From: Caulobacter sp048541825
Lineage (GTDB): Bacteria > Pseudomonadota > Alphaproteobacteria > Caulobacterales > Caulobacteraceae
Direction: 5' to 3'
Length of the DNA: 64,000 nucleotides
NCBI RefSeq assembly: GCF_048541825.1
Contig: NZ_CP183332.1
Coordinates: 2,046,001-2,110,000 of the forward strand
A program made the translations under genes and the position numbers. Numbering within the stretch: position 1 is the first letter of the stretch; every line of letters starts with the position of its first letter. Shown here piece after piece: positions 16,427 through 25,788 of the stretch. The notes beneath the pieces were generated by a model. It saw only the letters and a list, made by a program, of their open reading frames with translations, made no database searches and had not been told where the DNA came from.

Positions 16427-17881
16427 TTATTGAGCGGCTTGGACCGACGAAGGCGTCGGCCGGGGTTGGTCGAGCTTGTAGGCGCGCTTGGGCAGGTTGT
16501 AGGTCAGGTCGACGATCAGCTCCTGGGCCTCGACGAGGTCCATGCGGTGTTCGGCGACCATGCGGGCCAGGAACGAGGAGTCGACGCGGCGGGCCACATC
16601 GTGGCGGGCCGGGATCGACAGGAAAGCGCGGGTGTCGTCGTTGAAGCCGACGGTGTTGTAGAAGCCCGCCGTCTCGGTGACCTGCTCACGGAAGCGCATC
16701 ATGCCTTCGGGGCTGTCGTGGAACCACCAGGACGGACCCAGCTTCAGCACCGGATAGTGGCCGGCCAGCGGGGCCAACTCACGGCTGTAGCTGGTCTCGT
16801 CCAGGGTGAAGAGGATCACCGACAGGCGCGGGTCGTTGCCGAACTTGCCGAGCAGCGGCTTCAGCGCCTTGACGTATTCGGTCTGCACCGGGATATCGGC
16901 GCCCTTGTCGCGGCCGTGCGAATTCAGCAGGCCGACATTGTGATTGCGATGCGAGCCGGGGTGGATCTGCATGACCAGCCCGTCGTCCAGGCTCATCTTG
17001 GCCATTTCCGTCAGCATCTGGGCGCGGAACAGCTCGGCCTTTTCAGGCGTCACCTCGCCCTTCACCAGGTTGAGGAAGAGGGCCTCTGCCTCGGCGGTGG
17101 AAAGATCGGCGGTCGCGGCGGTGGGGTGGCCATGGTCCGACGAGGTCGCGCCTGCGTCGATGAAGGCGCCGCGACGGATGCGGTGGGCTTCGAGATAACC
17201 CTTCCAGCTGCGGACGTCCTGGCCCGAGACTTCGGCGAAGCGTTCAAAGGCGCGCGGCGAACGCTCGTCCTCGAAATCGATCACCGCGTCGGGACGATAG
17301 GCTGTGATCACATGGCCACCCCAGCCGCTGTCGCGGATGGCGTGGTGGTGCTTGAGGCTCTCGTGCGGGCCCTCGGTGGTGGCCAAGGTTTCGATATTGA
17401 ACCGGTCGAACAGAGCGCGGGGCCGGAACGCCTCGGTCGCAAGGGCATCATTGATGGTGTCGAAATAGAGATCCGAGGTTTCGCCAGAGAGGAACACCTC
17501 GAAACCGAACACCTGGCTGAACACGTGGTTGAGCCAGATCCACGACGGCGTACCACGAAACAGGTGGAAGTTCTGGGCCAGCAGACGCCAGGCTTCACGG
17601 GGGTCGGTTCCCGGAACACCCGACTTGGAGCGCACTTTCAGGGCGTCCAGCGAGATCCCCTGGCTGTAGAGCATGCGAAACAGGTAGTGGTCCGGGGCCA
17701 GGAGCAGGTCGGTGGCGTCCTGGAACGGCGCGTTGGTCGCAAACCAGCTGGGATCGGTGTGGCCATGCGGGCTGATGATCGGCAACGCCTTGACCGCTCC
17801 GTAGAGCTCGCGCGCGATAGAACGCGTACGCTCATCTGCCGGGAACAGTCGATCGTCGTGGAAGATCAGCGGCCTGGCCAT
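16427..17881 (-). CDS. uxaC: Uronate isomerase (glucuronate/galacturonate isomerase)
   Basis: 484 residues, usual length. Interconverts galacturonate and tagaturonate, or glucuronate and fructuronate. Features of this amidohydrolase-fold enzyme include the N-terminal LPIISPHGHTDPSWFA with the HxH metal site, the MQIHPGSHRNHN segment in the C-terminal half and TLDETSYSRELAPLAGHYP. First gene of uxaC-kduI-kduD. The operator GGTAACCGGTGTCAT lies about 65 bases upstream. Confidence 0.95.
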   Translation of the reverse strand: MARPLIFHDDRLFPADERTRSIARELYGAVKALPIISPHGHTDPSWFATNAPFQDATDLLLAPDHYLFRMLYSQGISLDALKVRSKSGVPGTDPREAWRLLAQNFHLFRGTPSWIWLNHVFSQVFGFEVFLSGETSDLYFDTINDALATEAFRPRALFDRFNIETLATTEGPHESLKHHHAIRDSGWGGHVITAYRPDAVIDFEDERSPRAFERFAEVSGQDVRSWKGYLEAHRIRRGAFIDAGATSSDHGHPTAATADLSTAEAEALFLNLVKGEVTPEKAELFRAQMLTEMAKMSLDDGLVMQIHPGSHRNHNVGLLNSHGRDKGADIPVQTEYVKALKPLLGKFGNDPRLSVILFTLDETSYSRELAPLAGHYPVLKLGPSWWFHDSPEGMMRFREQVTETAGFYNTVGFNDDTRAFLSIPARHDVARRVDSSFLARMVAEHRMDLVEAQELIVDLTYNLPKRAYKLDQPRPTPSSVQAAQ

Positions 17882-17941
17882 GGATTTCTCCTGCTTCCTC
17901 TCCAGCCAGCGGCTTATCAGTCGACCGCTTCTGACCCGCGC

Positions 17942-17959
17942 TTGGTAACCGGTGTCATG
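17942..17959 (-). promoter_or_regulatory. Uronate-regulon operator upstream of uxaC
   Basis: On the minus strand ATGACACCGGTTACC, almost identical to the uxaA-side site. It lies between the uxaC start and the 3' end of the LacI-family gene. No second paired site is visible nearby. Confidence 0.7.
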
Positions 17960-17992
17960 TTTGGATGCAAGCCAGCCCTTCGTGAGGTCAGC

Positions 17993-19063
17993 CTACACCG
18001 AAGGCGCGGGGCCAGACGATTCCCGAACGACCAGGGTCGGCTCGGTGCGGGCGGGATCGCGCTCTTCACGGCGCTCGCGGCGTTCCGCGTCGATCAGCTT
18101 CTCGGCCGCCATTCGCCCGATCTCGCGGGTAGGCGTGCGGATGGTCGTCAGTGGCGGCCAGACCGCCTGGGCGATCTGGAAATCGTCGAAACCCACCACC
18201 GTGAGATCTGCAGGGACATTCAGCCCCGCCTTGCGCGCCGACTGCAGCACGCCAGCCGCCATTTCATCATTGCCGGCGAAGATCGCAGTGGGACGGGGCG
18301 TTCGCGCCAGAAGTTCGTCGCCGCAGGCCACACCGGACTCAAAGGTATAGGCGCCCTGAATGATGTCACTCGGCTCCAGCTTCAGGCCGCGTTCGGCCAA
18401 GGCCGCCTCGAAGCCCCCTCGCCGCTCATGCGACGAACGGAAGGTTTCAGGGCCGGAAATGAAGGCGATGCGACGATGGCCGAGATCGAGGATGTGCCGC
18501 GCCGCCTGCGCGGCGCCCATGCGGTCGTGACCGACGATCATGTTCTCGGGCTTGTCGAGTTCGACCGATGCGATCCGGATGTAGGAACAACCGATCTCGT
18601 TGAGCAGCTTGGCGACACGCTCGTCTTCCGAAACCGAAGGCGGCAGCACAACGCCATAAAGCTTCTGCCGCTCGACGAAGGTGCGGACGTCGGCCAGAAA
18701 GGTGGGACTGGCGCGGTTGCAGGGGTGCACGACCAGTTCGAAACCCGAGCCGCGCATACCATCCAGCAGTCCCAACTGCATGTTCACGACATACTGCGGA
18801 TTGGGGTTGTCGTAGATCATGCCGATCAGGAACGACCGACGAAACGCCAGGCCTCGGGCCTGGGGATCGGGCGCGTAACCCCACTCGGCGATAACAGCCT
18901 CAATCCGCTCGCGAGTCTCGTCGCGCACGAAAGGCGACTGGTTGATCACGCGCGAGACAGTCTTCTTGGAAACCCCGGCCAGCCTGGCGATGTCATTGAT
19001 CGTGGCCCGCTTGCGTCCCCCTTCAAGGCCACCCTCGCGTTCGTTGTCGCCCTGCGACGGCAT
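17993..19063 (-). CDS. LacI-family repressor, likely hexuronate regulon (UxuR/KdgR role)
   Basis: 356 residues from the ATG at 19063. The frame is open further up, and a GTG at 19084 or a TTG at 19150 are alternative starts. N-terminal helix-turn-helix: ATINDIARLAGVSKKTVSRV with the hinge-helix region after it; then a periplasmic-binding-protein-like effector domain (IGMIYDNPNPQYV; GHRRIAFISGPE; AIFAGNDEMAAGVL; VVGFDDFQIA). It is flanked by uxaC and uxaA, each with a TGACACCGGTTACC operator, so it probably represses both and its own gene, with a pathway sugar acid as inducer. Effector identity is inferred. Confidence 0.88.
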   Translation of the reverse strand: MPSQGDNEREGGLEGGRKRATINDIARLAGVSKKTVSRVINQSPFVRDETRERIEAVIAEWGYAPDPQARGLAFRRSFLIGMIYDNPNPQYVVNMQLGLLDGMRGSGFELVVHPCNRASPTFLADVRTFVERQKLYGVVLPPSVSEDERVAKLLNEIGCSYIRIASVELDKPENMIVGHDRMGAAQAARHILDLGHRRIAFISGPETFRSSHERRGGFEAALAERGLKLEPSDIIQGAYTFESGVACGDELLARTPRPTAIFAGNDEMAAGVLQSARKAGLNVPADLTVVGFDDFQIAQAVWPPLTTIRTPTREIGRMAAEKLIDAERRERREERDPARTEPTLVVRESSGPAPSV

Positions 19064-19176
19064 AGGCGGTTTTGATGAGTTCACGACGTTTCCATGCAAC
19101 TTTGAGCGCTCTGCATCGTCATACTCTACACGTGCCGCCGTCGCCACCAATGGACGAAACGAGCGTTTGCAACAGA

Positions 19177-19196
19177 TCTGACACCGGTTACCATTC
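19177..19196 (+). promoter_or_regulatory. Uronate-regulon operator in the lacI-type/uxaA divergent region
   Basis: TGACACCGGTTACCATT, CCGG centre at 19184-19187, about 50 bases upstream of the uxaA start and within the divergent promoter region of the LacI-family gene. It could therefore control both genes. Confidence 0.75.
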
Positions 19197-19244
19197 CGCC
19201 GAACGAGGTTTCGCGGCTGCGAACGTCACCGCACGAAGGCATGA

Positions 19245-20753
19245 ATGACCCAGGCAAGCTCTGTTCGCAGCGAATCGATTCACGACGTCGATCCACGCGA
19301 TCACGTCGCAACCGCGCTGCGCGATATCCTGGCGGGCGAGACGCTTGACCTGCACGGTCGATCTCTTCTGGCCCGCGCCGATGTGCCCAAGGGCCACAAG
19401 ATCGCCATCGGCACAGCGGCCATCGGCGACGATGTGCTTAAGTATGGATGGCCAATCGGGCGCGCGACCATGGACATCGCCATCGGCGATCACGTCCATA
19501 TCCACAACGTCGAGACCAAGCTCTCGGGCGTCGAAGGTTATGTCTGGCAGTCCTCAACGCCCGCGCCAGTCGCCGCGCCCAATGATCGCACCTTCATGGG
19601 CTATCGCCGCCATAACGGCAGGGTTGGCACGCGCAACGAGATCTGGGTTCTGTGCACAGTAGGCTGCGTTGCAAACACCGCCCGCCGCATCGCCGAAAAA
19701 GCCAGTGTTCGCTTCGCGGGTCGCACGGATGGGGTCTTCGCGTTTCCGCACCCCTTTGGCTGCTCGCAATTGGGTGACGACCTGTCACACACCCGCAAAC
19801 TCATCGCCGCTCTCGCTGCGCACCCAAACGCGGGTGGCGTGCTGATCCTGGGCCTGGGCTGCGAGAACAATCAGTTGAAAGCGCTGCTCGAAAGCGCTCC
19901 GGATCTCGACACCGCGCGCCTTCGCTCATTCACCACCCAGACGGTCGACGACGAACTTGAGGATGGCCTGGCCGCGATCGAGGAGCTGATCGCCATCGCC
20001 GAAAAGGATAGGCGCGAGCCCTGCCCCGTCTCCGACCTTGTGGTCGGTCTCAAGTGCGGCGGGTCGGATGGCTTTTCGGGCATCACCGCCAACCCCCTGG
20101 TCGGCCGTATCGCCGACAAGGTGTCGGACGCGGGCGGCACACCGGTGCTCACAGAGATTCCGGAAATTTTCGGCGCCGAGCAGATGCTGCTGGCGCGCGC
20201 CTCCACCCAGGCGGTGTTCGACAGCGCCGTGCAGGTGATCGACGACTTCAAGCGTTACTTCATCGGCAACAACCAGCCGATCTACGAGAATCCATCCCCC
20301 GGCAATATCGCCGGCGGCATCACGACCCTGGAAGAGAAATCCCTAGGCGCCGTGCAGAAGGGCGGTCGCTCTGCCCTGGTCGAAGTGATCCGCTATGGCG
20401 ACCGCGTAGGGCCCCATGGGCTGACCCTGCTGGAGGCCCCCGGCAACGACGCGGTCTCGTCGACGGCGCTGACAGCGGCGGGCGCCACTGTGATCCTGTT
20501 CACGACCGGTCGTGGCACGCCGCTGGGCTTTCCTGCGCCGACACTGAAGATCGCTTCGAACAGCGGCCTCGCAGCGCGCAAGCCTGGCTGGATCGACTTC
20601 GACGCCGGCGTCGTGCTGTCTGGTCAATCCATGGACGACGCGGCTGAGGCTCTGATGGATCTCGTCATCGAGACCGCGTCCGGCAAGGCAACCAATGCCG
20701 AACTCAACGGCGAGCGTGAAATCGCCATCTGGAAAAGTGGTGTGACCCTGTGA
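19245..20753 (+). CDS. uxaA: Altronate dehydratase
   Basis: 502 residues, full length. Dehydrates altronate to KDG in the galacturonate branch. The N-terminal ~100 residues form a SAF domain (ARADVPKGHKIAIGTAAIGD, then IAIGDHVHIHNVET), followed by the catalytic region with RVGTRNEIWVLCTVGCV, HPFGCSQLGDD and GLKCGGSDGFSGITANP (metal and substrate motifs of the UxaA/GarD family). An ATG four bases upstream is out of frame. The stop overlaps the GTG of the next gene (GTGA), indicating coupled translation. Confidence 0.94.
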   Translation: MTQASSVRSESIHDVDPRDHVATALRDILAGETLDLHGRSLLARADVPKGHKIAIGTAAIGDDVLKYGWPIGRATMDIAIGDHVHIHNVETKLSGVEGYVWQSSTPAPVAAPNDRTFMGYRRHNGRVGTRNEIWVLCTVGCVANTARRIAEKASVRFAGRTDGVFAFPHPFGCSQLGDDLSHTRKLIAALAAHPNAGGVLILGLGCENNQLKALLESAPDLDTARLRSFTTQTVDDELEDGLAAIEELIAIAEKDRREPCPVSDLVVGLKCGGSDGFSGITANPLVGRIADKVSDAGGTPVLTEIPEIFGAEQMLLARASTQAVFDSAVQVIDDFKRYFIGNNQPIYENPSPGNIAGGITTLEEKSLGAVQKGGRSALVEVIRYGDRVGPHGLTLLEAPGNDAVSSTALTAAGATVILFTTGRGTPLGFPAPTLKIASNSGLAARKPGWIDFDAGVVLSGQSMDDAAEALMDLVIETASGKATNAELNGEREIAIWKSGVTL

Positions 20754-22195
20754 CGGCTCTTCCCGTATCTTCCGCCCTCCGCCTTCGCGCCAACAGCTGC
20801 CCGGCCGCGCTCCCGAGTGTCGCCCAGCCTGCTTACGACCGCGACCGGATCACCGTCGGCGTCGTCCACCTCGGCCCCGGTGCGTTTCATCGCGCCCACC
20901 AAGCCTACTATTTCGACCAGTTGCTGGCAAAGGATCCCCGTTGGGGCATCTGCGCCGTTTCGCTGAAAAGCCCGGGCGTACGCGACGCCCTCGCGCCACA
21001 GGATGGCCTCTACACCCTGGCCCAACTCGACCAGGAGACCACTTTCAGGATCATCGGCTCGATCGTCGAGGTGCTTGTCGCGCCCGAGGATCCGCCGGCG
21101 GTCTTCGCGCGTCTGGCCGCCCCGATGACCCGCATGGTCACACTGACCGTGACCGAGAAGGGCTACTGCCTGTCGAGCGAAGGCGGACTGGACGAAAGCC
21201 ATCCCGATATTGTCCATGACCTCGCCAACCCGCGCGAACCAATCAGCGCGATCGGCTATCTGGTCGAAGGACTGCGTCGACGCTTCTCGATCGGTCTGCC
21301 GCCCTACGCCGTGGTCGCCTGCGACAACCTCGCCGACAATGGCTGGCGACTGAAGACTGCCGTGACGACTTTCGCCGCCAAGGTCAATCCCGAGCTCGCC
21401 GCCTGGATCGAGGCCGAAGGCCGCTTTCCGCGCACCATGGTCGACAGCATTACGCCCGCCACTGACGACGCTCTGCGGACGCGGGTCGAGACGGCGACGG
21501 GCCTTCATGACGCTTGGCCGATCCAGCGCGAAGCCTTCACGCAGTGGGTTGTCGAAGATGTTCTGGGCCCGGATGCGCCGGACCTCGCCGGTGTCGGCGT
21601 CACCCTGACTGACGATGTGCGCGGCTTCGAGCGCGCCAAGCTGCGCCTGCTCAACGGCGTGCACTCGACCCTGGCCTATGCCGGTATCCTGCGCGGCCAC
21701 GAGACGGTGTTCGAAGCGATGAGCGACCCAGTCTTGGCCAATCTCGCGCGCGGTCTGATGATCGAGGACATCATCCCGACTCTGACGGCTCCGCGCGGCC
21801 TAGACTTGCCGGTCTATGCCGAATCTATTCTCAAGCGGTTCCGCAATCCCGAGATCCGGCACCTTCTGGCGCAGATCGCGTGGGACGGATCGCAGAAACT
21901 GCCCTTCCGTATTTCGGGCGCCTTGACCGAAGCGCTCAAGGCCGGGCGTTCGGTCGATCGGCTGGCCATCCCATTGGCCGCCTGGATGCGCTTCGTGTGC
22001 CTTCGCGCGGCGGCCGGAGAAAAGATCGTCGATCCGCTGGCCGACAAGCTTGTCGCGATCGCCGCGATCTGTTCGGGCGACGCGAAAGCCGACGTTGCGG
22101 CGTTCCTGGCGCTGGACACCATGTTCCCGCCGAGCCTGGCGGCAACCCCTGCCTTCATCGCGGCCCTCGAAAAGGCCTATGCCGATCTGGCCTAG
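20750..22195 (+). CDS. Mannitol-dehydrogenase-family uronate reductase (tagaturonate/fructuronate reductase)
   Basis: 481 residues, a long-chain polyol dehydrogenase. The nucleotide loop is VVHLGPGAFHRAHQAYYF near residue 36, the middle domain has CDNLADNGW, and the catalytic Lys-Asn-His set is in KLRLLNGVHSTLAYAG near residue 300. In context it should reduce tagaturonate to altronate (UxaB role) for UxaA. By sequence class it is closer to mannonate/fructuronate oxidoreductase (UxuB) than to E. coli UxaB, so it may accept both. GTG start overlaps the uxaA stop by 4 bases. No mannonate dehydratase gene is in the window. Confidence 0.88.
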   Translation: MTALPVSSALRLRANSCPAALPSVAQPAYDRDRITVGVVHLGPGAFHRAHQAYYFDQLLAKDPRWGICAVSLKSPGVRDALAPQDGLYTLAQLDQETTFRIIGSIVEVLVAPEDPPAVFARLAAPMTRMVTLTVTEKGYCLSSEGGLDESHPDIVHDLANPREPISAIGYLVEGLRRRFSIGLPPYAVVACDNLADNGWRLKTAVTTFAAKVNPELAAWIEAEGRFPRTMVDSITPATDDALRTRVETATGLHDAWPIQREAFTQWVVEDVLGPDAPDLAGVGVTLTDDVRGFERAKLRLLNGVHSTLAYAGILRGHETVFEAMSDPVLANLARGLMIEDIIPTLTAPRGLDLPVYAESILKRFRNPEIRHLLAQIAWDGSQKLPFRISGALTEALKAGRSVDRLAIPLAAWMRFVCLRAAAGEKIVDPLADKLVAIAAICSGDAKADVAAFLALDTMFPPSLAATPAFIAALEKAYADLA

Positions 22196-22201
22196 TTCCG
22201 A

Positions 22202-22765
22202 CTAGCGCGTCACGCCCCGGCCGGTGACGACCGGGGCGACCGTTTTCACCAAGATCACAAGATCGAACCCTAACGAGCGCCGCGCCAGATAGTCAGCGTC
22301 TAGCGCGACCTTGTCGGGGATGGAGAGCTCGTCGCGCCCGTTGATCTGCGCCCATCCCGTGACGCCCGGGCGAAGCTTGTCCACACCCGCCGCCGACCGT
22401 GCGGCGATCAGGTCGTCCTGATTGAACAAGGCCGGCCTTGGGCCGACCAGGCTCATATCGCCAACCAGCACGCTCCACAGTTGCGGCAGCTCATCCAGGC
22501 TGAGCCGACGCAAAGGCGCGCCGATGGGGGTCAGCCAGTGGTCAGGATCATTGAGCAGGTGGGTCGCGACTTCCGGCGTATCGATCCGCATCGTCCGGAA
22601 CTTCGGCATCCAGAACAGCCGCGAGTCCTTGCCGACCCGCTGGGACCAGTAGAGCGCCGGCCCGGGCGATGTCACACGAACCAGCAGCCAAAGCGCAGCA
22701 AGCGGCGCCAGCAGGACCCATAACCCCACGGCGGCGGCCGCGACGTCGAAGACGCGCTTCAGCAT
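22202..22765 (-). CDS. Bacterial sugar transferase (polyprenyl-phosphate glycosyl-1-phosphate transferase)
   Basis: 187 residues from the ATG at 22765. One N-terminal membrane segment (LKRVFDVAAAAVGLWVLLAP) is followed by the catalytic domain: GPALYWSQRVGK, FWMPKFRTMR, LRRLSLDELPQLWSVLVGDM and SLVGPRPA, then RPGVTGWAQINGR. It would load the first sugar-phosphate on undecaprenyl phosphate for a surface polysaccharide. It is the short form without the extra N-terminal domains. It begins 10 bases after tipN, apparently in the same transcript. Caulobacter holdfast synthesis uses several redundant enzymes of this family; which polymer this serves is unknown. Confidence 0.88.
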   Translation of the reverse strand: MLKRVFDVAAAAVGLWVLLAPLAALWLLVRVTSPGPALYWSQRVGKDSRLFWMPKFRTMRIDTPEVATHLLNDPDHWLTPIGAPLRRLSLDELPQLWSVLVGDMSLVGPRPALFNQDDLIAARSAAGVDKLRPGVTGWAQINGRDELSIPDKVALDADYLARRSLGFDLVILVKTVAPVVTGRGVTR

Positions 22766-22775
22766 CAGCGTGCGG

Positions 22776-25424
22776 CTAGGCCAGATCGCCGGTCGCGGCG
22801 TCCAGCAGCAGATAGGCGCGACCGGCATCCGACGACAGCAAGGCCGCAACCAGGAAGCCTTCGCGATCCTGACCGCCCGCTTCCTCGATCATGCCCGCAT
22901 AGCGCTTGAGGAACCGCTCGGCATTGGCTCGCAGGGTGGCGTCCGAGAACAGACGCCGCACAAGCCGGCGAATTGCCGCCGGCGCGAGACGCTTGACCAC
23001 CTCACGCGCCCCGGAAGAGTCTCGGGTCTGAATGGCGGCGGCGATCTCGTCGATCCGGCCGCGCGGCAACAGGGCATGCGGGTCGATGCCCATCGCCGAG
23101 ATTTCGGCGGCAAGCTTTTCGCCCAGAGCCGCGTCGCCCGGTGAGCTGTTCTCGATACCAGAAAGTAAGGAACGCCACGACCAGTTCTGCCCGTCAGGGC
23201 CTTCGGGCGCAGCCGGCCCGCCACGACCGCCCGCGGTGTCGAACACCGATCGGAACTCATCGTCCGTCGCCGTAGGCGTAAGACGGAGTCGGGGCCGCTG
23301 TCCCGGCTCGTCCGCCAGCAGGTCGTCATCCATCTCAGGCGGCGGGGGCGGCGCAATCTGCGGCGGCGCGACAGGCGCGGCCTTTGAACGTGTCATCGAC
23401 GGTTGGGGCTGACGCGCCGGAGAGGGTCCGCCCATCGCGGCGGCGGCTTCGCTGAGTGCATCGTAATTGCGACGAACGCGATCCTGGAACGCCTGGTCGA
23501 TCGCCGCCGTTTCTTCCGCCGTGCGGCGGGCGGCAGCCATCAATTCCTCGATGCCCTTTTCGATCGAGGCGCGAACCTCGACCGCTTTCTGCATCGCTTC
23601 AGCCGGCATGTCCGCCGTGCGTTGGCCAACTTCGTCCAGCATGGCCTCGAGTTCACCGAGCGTGCCGCGGGCAGTTAGAACGGCTTCGGCCAACTTCTGG
23701 GCGGTGCGGGCGCCGGCCTGCTCGACCATCTGGGCAGACTGCTCGATCAGGTCGCGCGCCTCTTCCATACGCGCCTCGAAGACGGTGTCGGCCTTCTGGC
23801 CCGCCGCAAAGGCAATCTCGTTGAGTTGATCGACGCGGCCACGCGCCGACTCGACCCGTGCGTCCACGCCCTCGCTGGCTTTCAGCGCCGAAGCCGCGAG
23901 GGCTTCCATCGCCTGCTTGAGTTCGATTTCAAGCCCTTCGCGCTGTCCAGCTGCGGCGTCGGAGATCGCCGCGAGGACCTTGCTGGTCTCTTCGACCAGG
24001 CTTTGGCGCTCGGCCTTGGCGTTCTCGGCCATGTCCTTGAACTGCTCGGAAGCGGCCGAGATCAGGCCACGCAGCACCTCGGCCCCCATTGCAGCGACAT
24101 CGCTCAGTTCTGTGGCGCCGACCCGGGTGTAGGATACAAACTCAGTTAGCTGAGCCGTACGGGTCTCCGTCTCGGCCGCGAAATCTTCCTGCTCGGACCG
24201 AAGCGACTGACTGGCGGCGACCAGCGCCGCCCGCTGCTGGGCCAAATTCTTCTCGACCGAGCTCATCTGGTCGCCCAGGCCCTGTCCCGCCGTTTCCAGG
24301 CGCGCGATCTGACGCGAAATGTCCTCGGCGCCGACACGAGCCGCGTCGGAGGCTTCGGCAGCGGCAGCGGCCAGATCGGCGGCGCGAGCCGCGAGCGCGG
24401 CTTCAGCTTCGCGAAGCTGGGTTTCGGCCAGATCGGAGGCCTCGGCGACCATCCGCGCCTGACTGCCGATGGCGTCGACGACAGCAGTCGAGCGCGTGTC
24501 GAGCGTCAAAGACAGGGTTTCGAGCGCCTGGCGTTCATGGCCAAGGCCCTGCGCTAACTGATTGGCCATGCGAGCGGAGTTTGCCGCCGCATCGGCCAGT
24601 CGCGCCGTCTCTTCGGCTAGAGACTGGCGCAATGACAGGATGCGTTCGCGCGCCTCATCAGCGGCCAGGGTTGCGTTATCGATCTGGGCGCGAATGGCTT
24701 CCACCGCGCCCGAGGCGCCAGCGGCGGCCAGAACGGCTGGCGTAACCAAACGATCCGTAAGGGTGCGCGTGCGACGCAACTCCGCCGAAACGCCCTGAGC
24801 CTGACGCAGCAGATAGGCGCCCAGCAAGGTCAGCAAGGCCGGTCCGATCGCCAGACCAGCAAAGACCGTCAAGGCGAAGCCTTCCACCTTCAGAGCCGGA
24901 ACATCGCGGGAATAGCCCAGCGCAAATGCAATGGGCGCCAGCGCCCATAGAGCCGCAGCGGCGACCGCAAAGGTCCAGAAAAGAAAAGCCGGCATGGGGC
25001 CGCGCTCGGAGCGATCGGGCAGGTCGAAAGCCTCGCTGGAGCGTCGCATGTTCGCCGTGGCGTCGCGCGTCTCGGCACGGGCCGGGGCCGTATCGCGCTC
25101 AGGTTCGACAACGGGAGCCGGCGGTTGAGCCGCACTGGTCGCCAGAGACGTGGCCGACAGATGTTGCTGCTCGAACGACGCCTGCGAAGGTTCGCTAATC
25201 CTTCCCCGGCGCGAAGCGGCCCGCGCCCGAGGTGAGGAAGGCTCTGGCGCCGAGATCTCCAGATCGAGGTCCGTTTCGCCCATCGGCGGATCGACAGGCG
25301 CAAGGACGTCAGCCTCCGTCTCGTCCTCGGCCAACGCGGCTTCGGACGAGGAGACTTGATCCTCTGCGGGCGCCTCCACGGGGACGGCGGAGAAATCGAG
25401 CGGTTGGCGCTTCTTAGGCTTCAT
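22776..25424 (-). CDS. tipN: TipN-like polarity (birth-scar) protein
   Basis: 882 residues from the ATG at 25424. The first ~140 residues are acidic, Pro/Ser-rich and probably disordered. Two membrane segments follow (about 146-170 and 183-205). Then comes a coiled coil of nearly 500 residues, rich in Ala, Glu and Arg, then a Pro-rich patch (near 700-720) and a helical C-terminus. This architecture matches TipN of Caulobacter, which marks the new pole and division scar and guides flagellum placement and chromosome segregation. The frame is open upstream, but MKPKKRQPLDFS is the natural start. The identification is from memory of the family and domain order, not an alignment. Confidence 0.85.
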   Translation of the reverse strand: MKPKKRQPLDFSAVPVEAPAEDQVSSSEAALAEDETEADVLAPVDPPMGETDLDLEISAPEPSSPRARAASRRGRISEPSQASFEQQHLSATSLATSAAQPPAPVVEPERDTAPARAETRDATANMRRSSEAFDLPDRSERGPMPAFLFWTFAVAAAALWALAPIAFALGYSRDVPALKVEGFALTVFAGLAIGPALLTLLGAYLLRQAQGVSAELRRTRTLTDRLVTPAVLAAAGASGAVEAIRAQIDNATLAADEARERILSLRQSLAEETARLADAAANSARMANQLAQGLGHERQALETLSLTLDTRSTAVVDAIGSQARMVAEASDLAETQLREAEAALAARAADLAAAAAEASDAARVGAEDISRQIARLETAGQGLGDQMSSVEKNLAQQRAALVAASQSLRSEQEDFAAETETRTAQLTEFVSYTRVGATELSDVAAMGAEVLRGLISAASEQFKDMAENAKAERQSLVEETSKVLAAISDAAAGQREGLEIELKQAMEALAASALKASEGVDARVESARGRVDQLNEIAFAAGQKADTVFEARMEEARDLIEQSAQMVEQAGARTAQKLAEAVLTARGTLGELEAMLDEVGQRTADMPAEAMQKAVEVRASIEKGIEELMAAARRTAEETAAIDQAFQDRVRRNYDALSEAAAAMGGPSPARQPQPSMTRSKAAPVAPPQIAPPPPPEMDDDLLADEPGQRPRLRLTPTATDDEFRSVFDTAGGRGGPAAPEGPDGQNWSWRSLLSGIENSSPGDAALGEKLAAEISAMGIDPHALLPRGRIDEIAAAIQTRDSSGAREVVKRLAPAAIRRLVRRLFSDATLRANAERFLKRYAGMIEEAGGQDREGFLVAALLSSDAGRAYLLLDAATGDLA

Positions 25425-25590
25425 ACACAGCCAGGGTCCCAAGGCGGTCAGCGAAGGGCGAAGACAGTCAACGCGCGCCCTGCCCCTATTTCGCGTAGAG
25501 AATGAACCTAGCGGCGAAAAGCCCGCGCGCAAAGCGGCTTCGGTTGAGTTTTAAGGGCTTCACGTCGTCGCGGAGGGCAGAGGCGCCGCT

Positions 25591-25788
25591 TCAGACCGTT
25601 TGCGACGCCCCGCTTGGCGGAGCGACCGTCACCGGACTTTTCATGGATCCACGCGGCGAACGAGAAACCTTGCGTTCGGGCGGCGACTTGGCGACGGGGT
25701 GGGCATCGAGCGCAACGCCCAGTTGGCCCAGCGCCAGAGACGACAGCCAGACCACAACTATAGCCAGCATTTCCGCCAGAAAGCTCAT
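25591..25788 (-). CDS. Small single-span membrane protein, unknown
   Basis: 65 residues from the ATG at 25788. One hydrophobic helix at residues ~2-24 (SFLAEMLAIVVVWLSSLALG) is followed by a basic, Pro/Ser-rich tail. A GGTGGGT stretch lies just upstream of the start. No family recognised. It sits alone upstream of tipN on the same strand. Length and composition leave room for doubt. Confidence 0.4.
   Translation of the reverse strand: MSFLAEMLAIVVVWLSSLALGQLGVALDAHPVAKSPPERKVSRSPRGSMKSPVTVAPPSGASQTV

Noticed and set aside
15545..19075. 1176-codon plus-strand frame across kduI, uxaC and the LacI-family gene
   Set aside because: It runs opposite three genes with clear motifs, including through intergenic gaps and operators, and has no recognisable fold.
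22202..22235. Terminator hairpin CGCCCCGG/CCGGGGCG near the uxaB-type and sugar transferase 3' ends
   Set aside because: The stem lies inside sugar transferase codons and no T-run follows on either strand.
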